Assembly: GCA_000697665.1 (NCBI GenBank)
Contig: KL197735.1
Span: forward strand, 35,283 to 99,282
Source of the DNA: Jaapia argillacea MUCL 33604
Lineage: Eukaryota; Basidiomycota; Agaricomycetes; Jaapiales; Jaapiaceae
Direction: 5' to 3'
DNA length: 64,000 nucleotides
Positions 57,777-64,000 of the stretch are shown here, piece after piece; positions within the stretch are counted from its first letter, which is position 1; each line of letters starts with the position of its first letter. The translations under genes were made by a program, and so were the position numbers. The notes below the pieces were generated by a model. That model saw nothing but the letters and a program-made list of their open reading frames with translations, was not told the DNA's origin and made no database searches.

Positions 57777-59224
57777 TGTCGCCGTACGTTCCCACAAATC
57801 AATAACAAGATTAGGGACGTGGGGGTACGAGAGATATATATCCATTTCGCCTTTTTTTAAAGTGCCAGGATCTGGGGAAAGGAAGGGAAGGGCGAAAGAG
57901 GGGTCATTGGCATCGTCCACGACTGTTTGGTGTGTCCCACTCCCAAGGAAGTCGGTACTGTATGAATCTGTTCCCGCGTGATGCCTCCCTTGGATTCAAT
58001 CGACAAGTAAGAACGGCACAAATTCAGTTCGGCGGAGTCACATTACGCGGAATGGGAGGTTTGACGGGAGGGAAGTGCCATTCCGGTGGGGCTCCATGTA
58101 GTAAAGGAGTGCAACGTGTTTAGAGGGTGATTTGGAACATTACGGTGGACGCAAATATAGATACGGATTTCGGAGCGAGAGAGGAAGAACCCAAAAGCTT
58201 GACGCAAGGTTGTACCTTGTAGGCTGAGTTCGTAGGTGGATGCCAAGGATTGAAGGAGACCACTAGAGCCTCTTGGTGCATCCAGTGAAATCGACGGACA
58301 CCGCGGCGATGCAGAGTGATGAACGCAGCGACAAAGTTGGAGTCGGCGCCGTAAGTGCTGACGCGATTATTTAGAAGATGTACTTCATATCTCACTTGCT
58401 TGGGATGTCTGCCGTCATTAAATACCTCGAGGCAATCCAAACAACGATGTCGAAACTTCTTCTCGTACGGCGATACCCAGGACTTTTGGCGGACTTTTGG
58501 TCAGTATATCAGGGTTAGGCTCGATAGATATGAATAGCAGTTGAGCTAGGACAGATAAAGCACAGTGTGATGTTAGGGAGTAGAGAGTTGAGCCATTTTC
58601 CAGACGAACAAGCCCAGCCCTCCTTTCACCCAGTCGTGGGTATATGCGTTGAAGGTAAGCAAGAAAGGAGCCTTACGTCGCAGGCGATGGGTGTTAGAGA
58701 GGCGCATAACCCAGCACTGTGGATTCTCATGTGGAGGTTCGTCGTAGACAAGTTGCACAACGTAGACGAGGTAGAAAGGTTTCGCGGTCGGCGGTGACTC
58801 TTGAATCCATGATATTGATGGCACACTTTGGTTTATTCAAATCCCAGTCCCCAGTCGCCAAGACCGTCCCAACGGCTTGTGCATTTGGAGCATTCGACCC
58901 ACCAATTGCCGTCGAAAGCCGTTGTACATGGACGTGCAACACCCACAGCAAGAAGCCAGCTGCAACAAAGTCGGTGTAATACCACGATGCGATACCTCGA
59001 GGAAGGAAGTTCTGTACACTAGTGGCAACAATAGTCGAGCGACACCGTACCATCTGGCTCCCATAGTAAGACTCAACATGCCAAACCCCGCACAGCAGGT
59101 AGGTTTACGGGTTGAAAGGTCCAGAGTTTTCAGAGATTGATTGGAAGAAAAGAGAGAAAGAAAGTGAATCTGATTGTGTACAGCATTTCGTCCAGCATCC
59201 AGCTCCACCTCTATGATAATATAT
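57777..59224. other. Region with unassigned small minus-strand ORFs
   Basis: 1448 bp between GH79 and COX4. Three minus-strand ORFs (58120-58440, 58573-58824, 58727-59053) have protein-like composition and Trp/aromatic content (for example YTHDWVKGGLGLFVWKM in 58573-58824). They overlap each other in different frames and could be pieces of one spliced, unrecognised gene. I could not join them into a coherent model, so no CDS is called. Confidence 0.35.
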
Positions 59225-59866
59225 TTAATGGTGAGCGTGAGCCAACGCCTCCCGGTCGCCTTGGAAGTCGAGCTCATAAACTGTGTGACAAGTTATTACC
59301 GTCAGTAACGGTCAACCGAATGCGGAAAATAGCGAAAACGAACCAGAGCCACACTCGGGGCATCGTCGCTTTTCTTGTTCGTTGAGCAAGAACCAGATAA
59401 CGTCGTGCGAGTCAGCAGGAGAGCCAGTGCAGCCGACGGCACGGTCGAGGTCCTATTACCGCGACGAACAGACGGTTGTGTAGAATATGTTTAGGACAGG
59501 TACCAGGAGCAAAAAAAAATGGAGGTATCGCACCAAAGAGAAGACCTTGATAGGATCAGCCAGAGTTCCGATCCTGCTCGAATCCAACGGGGCAGTATCG
59601 AACACCTCAATACCCTCCATCTCACCAAGCAACTGAAGCCTCTCCAAACCGGTTGCCTGCTCCTCATCAGTGGGCACCGTGCCAGACTTCGCACCCGGTC
59701 CATAGAGAGAAGGAGCGGCGGGACCATGGTGGTCGCCAGAAAGACGAGCGGGAGTGGTCGAGAGGGCGGCGCGCAAAACCAAGCTGCCGGTGTTGGATTT
59801 CACCGCAGCGCGTTTGGCGGTGGAAATGGCCATAGGGCGCGCGGAACGAAGTGCAGCTTGGAACAT
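59225..59866 (-). CDS. COX4: Cytochrome c oxidase subunit IV/Vb (COX4), 161 aa
   Basis: Start 59866. The first 40 residues (MFQAALRSARPMAISTAKRA...) are an Arg/Ala/Ser-rich mitochondrial presequence. Exon 1 ends DPIK; after an intron follow DLDRAVGCTGSPADSHDV and WFLLNEQEKRRCPECGS, then a last short exon VYELDFQGDREALAHAHH, TAA at 59225-59227. The CPEC and the upstream VGCTG cysteine supply the zinc site of the COX4/COX5b family. Length is usual. The nuclear subunit sits on the matrix face of complex IV. Confidence 0.95.
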
Positions 59867-62800
59867 TGTGATGTTTGGGAGTTTTACAGTTTTAGGCGCA
59901 GCCCTTCGGTGGGTGGTTGGGTGCTGAGGAAAGGTCGTTTATTGCTGCCCGTTGCTGTTGAGTCACGCGTGACATCCTTTTCCGCATGCTTCCGATAGAC
60001 AGTCTTCGTCCAGGTTGCTCTGGACGCCATCGAGCTCACCGTTATCGTAACCCAGAAAGTCTCTGACAGCTGTTGGCCCGTGCGCACTTAGTCTCCCAAG
60101 ACAGACCGCTATCCGCGACCTATTTTTCCAGATTGGGTGGCGGTCGCTCCTATTACAGTCTGCTTTCAATCGCGTCTACACCCCCAACTCAGCCTGGGAG
60201 TTTCGTGACCTGAGGAAGGAACGTCACGCCAATATTTGGCGGTTACGTCCCCGGAGGCCTTGGGTAAGGTCACGAAGACCTTTTGTGAATAAGATTTGTT
60301 TCCCGCTTCACACAGGCTGGGAGAGGGTTCGCTCAAGGTCTGTAAAAGGTTGGGCAGTCAGCTTCGGGGGATGGTGAGAAGTGGCATTGAATATATAGTT
60401 GCTACAAACCATTCCTTCTGAGCAGGGGTTTGTGTTGAAGGGAGTATGAGTTTATCTAGTCTTATTCTTCCTCCTTCACATAATTTGAAGGCAAGACCAT
60501 CTGTCTGAAACCATCTGCCCAAGCAGACACTCGGACTTCACGATTTCAGGTGTTCGGTGAGTGACGGGATTTGCCATTGGAGTTGGAACTGCAAATCATA
60601 GTGGTGACATGGCATGATGTTGGTCGTTCTTCAACATTGTTGACATTGTTCCAGGTTGTTCCTTGGGTCTCAGGCTGCTATCAGTGCTTTCCTTGCCCTA
60701 CACAAGCTCAGAAGAGTGGACCACAAGCCCCCACCACTGGAACCCCATCTTGCTCTCACAGATCATCTGGCTCCACCATACTTGAAACTTACCCTCCCAA
60801 AGTCCCAACTGGAACACACAAAACCACTGGCTGCAATCATTTAAGAGGCTATGAATCTCCTCCAGGACATTTCTCTGAGTCTCCTGGCTTGAAAAAATGT
60901 ATTGCTGTCTTTGTTGCCTCAATTCTCCTGGCCCAAAACATCCCCCTTGCATGCCAAAGAAACTTGGTTCTTTCATGCCAGCCCCCATAGCGCTGCATGG
61001 CAACAATTTTACCTCACCCAGTTGAGTTAAGCAAGAAATCGGCGACCCTCCACCCCGGTCCAAATACGAACAACACTGACACCCTGCTTCCTCTCCTTGC
61101 CCCTGTTCCAAAGACCCCCACCCCATGCCCAGCCTCCCAGCCCTGCAGTCCCTCACTTCTCTCTCTGGTCTCTCATCTCTTCCCCCATCGAAGTCATGTA
61201 TTCCCTGTCTCAGTTCTATATGATAATTGTAGTTGATAAATGTTTTCATTTCACTCAATTTAAGTCATTTCACCCTCCTCTCATCTGGTTGAATCAGATT
61301 CACAAAAATACAATAGGAATAGCTATCTACAAGGATACATCAGGAGGATATGGGAGGCCAGGTCATGTAAACATGAACTGGAAACCTTTGCCCAACCATG
61401 GAGGTTGGGCAAGGCTTGATTGATTTTTGTATTGTGGCAATTCAGACATTTTCCCAAGGTCTTGGTAGGGTCTGACCAAAAACCTTTTTTCGACCCTATG
61501 CTAAATTGGGAGTGTACCAAGCCACTGGTCCCCAATTCTGGACCTTTTTCCCTGCCCTAAAGCCAGTGGCACAGGCAGCTCCAGTGTTTCGTCCAAGTCT
61601 GTAAAGTAAATTATTGATATATGGTACACTACACCAACCTCTCCAGTTTTGCTCATGCCAGTACCTCCCATAAGCAATGAAACAGACCTATCTGCCCACC
61701 AAACTCATGGATTTCAATCAGGCTCAAGCAGTCAGGCCATTGTTCGACATACCACTCCCCTGCAACATCCCATATCTTCTTCTGATATATGACAAACACC
61801 TGAATTTCAAGCCCAATTCCCATCTACTTCTACCCCAGCTTCAAATCCAAGGTGTTCATACACATGCCAAAAGACCTCTGCTGAGAAACTCGAGGCCTTC
61901 TTTGCAACAATAAAGGATCTCAACTGGACTGTTGCAGACCTCTTATACTACCTCTTCTGCCTTAAGGATGAGGACAGGAATGAAATATCCTGTATGAACC
62001 TCCATGCCCAGTGCATGAGCTGATTCTTGAGTGGTCATGATTGTCATGCACCCACGGAGATTCTTCAGGCTTGGTTTCAATCACCTGATGGCTGACTAGA
62101 CAGCAGCACTGAATCCCTTATGTATGGTACATCCATACCAGCATCTGAAATACTTCTTGCCTGACCTGCTATCACTTCATTTGCAGCTTAATTGATCTGG
62201 TAGCATCTCATTACTGAAGCTGAGGCTGCTGTGAAGCCAGGGAATGGGTTGCTGTAAGAACCTTGAAGCAGTAAGACTGAGATCATGCCAGATGACTTGT
62301 ATCCCGTTCTATTCCATAGAATGACAAGCAGTACAAAGCAGTTAGAGTACCCACATCCATACTGGCAGGTGAGTACAGATCATCAACAGCTACCAACATC
62401 TGCCAGGTAAAGCTACCTTGGATACCTGTATCCACAGATTTGGATCCACAAATATTCCAGATACTTGTTATGATTCATGAGGTATGAGGAAAGAATTGTT
62501 ATTCCCTGGTTCAGAGCTGCAACACCTTACTGCATCAAAAGTTCTCATAGACTTTGTCTCACAGTTTCAATTACATTGAGTGTGCGACTGTTCTTTAATA
62601 TTGCTGACATCAGGGTGTCCATTCCCACACTCAGTCAGGATCACTGATTTTTGCTGTGTGTTGTGTGACTTTTGATTTTCCATGCATGTCACACCTGTAA
62701 CACTTCAAGTGGCTGTTCATTTTGTGATATACTTTGCTCTTGCTCCCCATTCTCAACAGTAACTTGCAAGAACATGGATCATTCACCTAATCCAGTTGGA

Positions 62801-62975
62801 TTGGCTGTGAATTGGGATGATATCTTTGATGGTGTTGTTGTTACACCCACCAATTGTTGACTTACTCAACATCAGATTCTTGTATGTGTTCTTTGTATCT
62901 GTCTTACAGATCATACAATTGATTGTCTCCATAGATTTCTTGGAATGCATCTCCAGATGATGAGGAGATTGAAGA
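59867..62975. other. Gene-free, CpG-poor repeat relic
   Basis: The first few hundred bases beyond COX4 include its promoter. From about 60.5 kb the sequence is full of TG and CA and nearly without CG, unlike the gene-rich middle of the window. ORFs such as 60571-60990 are Pro/Ser/Thr-rich, lack motifs and look like decayed transposon. No transposase or RT motif survives that I can name. Confidence 0.5.
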
Positions 62976-63413
62976 TGTTATGAACCATGCCTCAGTAGGA
63001 CTATTTTCACTTCTTCTTTTACTTCACTTCACTTCACCATTTGACTATGGACCCCTATCTTCCTTTGACTCACCTTGACTCCTACGGACTACGGACTCCT
63101 ATTTTCCTTTGACTCACCTTGACTCCTTTCTACTTACTCACCATCACTATGGACTTACTCATCTGGACTGTGCTTACTACGGACTATGCTTCTATCCAGT
63201 ATATATACCTGCCTGTATTCACTAATAGTCTCCATCTTGTTCACTTTGTCAATACAAGTCTTTACTTGCATTCCTACAAAGTCTGACTTGGTCTCTATCT
63301 GGTTTCCTCTCTTTATCATCCTCATACCACCTCACTCTGCATTGCAACCTAAGTACCATCAGAGAAGTACACTGTCTTGACTTCGGTACTTCATTGAAGT
63401 AACGACTTTAACA
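62976..63413 (+). mobile_element. Solo LTR of the same Gypsy family
   Basis: Starts TGTTATGAACC and ends CTTTAACA. It is collinear with the 3' LTR at 9792-10196, with identical runs over the central TATA-containing half. It is flanked on both sides by GAAGA (62971-62975 and 63414-63418), a 5-bp target duplication as made by Gypsy integrases. No internal sequence remains, so it arose by recombination between two LTRs. It is longer (438 bp against 405) because of extra copies of an ACTACGGACT/TTGACTC-type microrepeat. Many differences from the other copy are CG to TG or CA. Confidence 0.95.
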
Positions 63414-64000
63414 GAAGATGGGATCTTAGATGTGACTTTAGATGATCTTCAACCATCTGATCATCTACTTGCCTTACATTTCTCCTCCACCATCTTGGAT
63501 TTCAACAGTGGTTTCCTACTTCCCAACAATGTGGATGGGGCTGTATATGTTTTTGGGGTTCACCCCACTGATAAGGTATTTTGTTTTGAGCAAAAATGCT
63601 GTTGTGCTTGTTATTGACTGTTGTTTTAGGCTGGAACTCATGCTAATCCTCATTGTCATTGCAAAGGCATTGCTATTACTGGAAGGTGTTGCAATGGTGG
63701 TTGAGAAAAGCATTGGGATGCATATGTTCCTATGTATGAGAACAAGGAGGAACTGGATGAAAATTATGTGGCTTTGAGGATTCATCATGTGTTTGATGTT
63801 CCTTACAAGATGCATGTCATGACAGAGATTACATTGGTTGTTTTAACTAGTATTCAGGACTCTGTCTTCTGATTTGGTATCAGACACTCCTGTAAATGTT
63901 GTACAATTGGTTGTCTTCCTCAGTTTTTGTATAGTGTCCACATTTATGAAAGTTGAATGCTGCCCTGGGAGAAATCGTCCTGGTAGAAATCCATGAGGAG
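63414..64000 (+). other. Open segment interrupted by the solo LTR
   Basis: With the LTR and one GAAGA removed, a frame reads continuously across the junction (upstream SPDDEEIE, downstream DGILDVTLDDLQPSDHLLAL), so the LTR landed in an open reading frame. The protein part seen is acidic and not recognised. The flanks are CpG-poor like the rest of the right end, suggesting an old transposon gene rather than a host gene. It runs off or decays by about 63620. Confidence 0.45.

Overview
The window is nuclear DNA of a filamentous basidiomycete, most likely an agaricomycete. The reasons are dense genes on both strands, many 49-66 nt introns with GTNNGT...YAG borders, a DUF6533 membrane protein of the kind expanded in Agaricomycetes, GH28 and GH79 secreted hydrolases, a Zn2Cys6 regulator, a homeodomain regulator and a chromodomain Ty3/Gypsy element. 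No bacterial or phage signal is present. All exon structures are my own splice reconstructions, checked for frame across junctions; no transcript data were available.

Layout. 1-11.6 kb is repeat territory. It holds an unrecognised left flank, a decayed Ty3/Gypsy chromovirus (gag, pol and an extra zinc-knuckle ORF, about 2.6-10.2 kb, with a 3' LTR but no visible 5' LTR) and a 378-bp TA-flanked MITE at 11.17-11.55 kb. 11.8-19.3 kb holds a J-domain protein, a 1038-residue Zn2Cys6 factor whose zinc cluster is split by a GC-AG intron, and a DUF6533 membrane protein. 19.5-23.7 kb is a tandem pair of GH28 pectinase-type genes with the same exon architecture and a shared promoter motif. 24.3-33.1 kb has a CobW-type metal GTPase, CWH43 (GPI-lipid remodelling) and the AP-3 beta subunit. 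33.4-42.7 kb has COX12/COX6B, a small membrane protein whose cytoplasmic tail is built from tandemly duplicated 30-39 nt exons, PRP18, JJJ1/DNAJC21, TIM13 and malate synthase. 43.5-45.4 kb is a homeodomain factor followed by 3.8 kb without a recognisable gene. 49.2-59.9 kb has U1-70K, COX10, a ZNF830/CCDC16 homologue, exosome RRP41, a GH79 glycosidase and COX4. 60-64 kb is CpG-poor repeat relic carrying a solo LTR with a 5-bp target duplication.

How the genes relate. Most are housekeeping genes in tight head-to-head or tail-to-tail pairs. Three serve cytochrome c oxidase (COX12, COX10, COX4) and three serve or are associated with pre-mRNA splicing (PRP18, U1-70K, ZNF830-like). The pectinase pair and GH79 point to attack on plant cell-wall polysaccharide or proteoglycan glycans. 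Malate synthase points to growth on C2 compounds or lipid.

The two most striking observations are these. (1) At 34.4-34.9 kb a 91-bp exon+intron unit has been tandemly duplicated, giving in-phase mini-exons that each encode a version of AKHREEHKEM. (2) All ten in-frame stops I can place inside the Gypsy ORFs are TGA. With a CpG-explainable YLDD-to-YLDN change in the RT active site, this is the pattern expected from methyl-CpG deamination.
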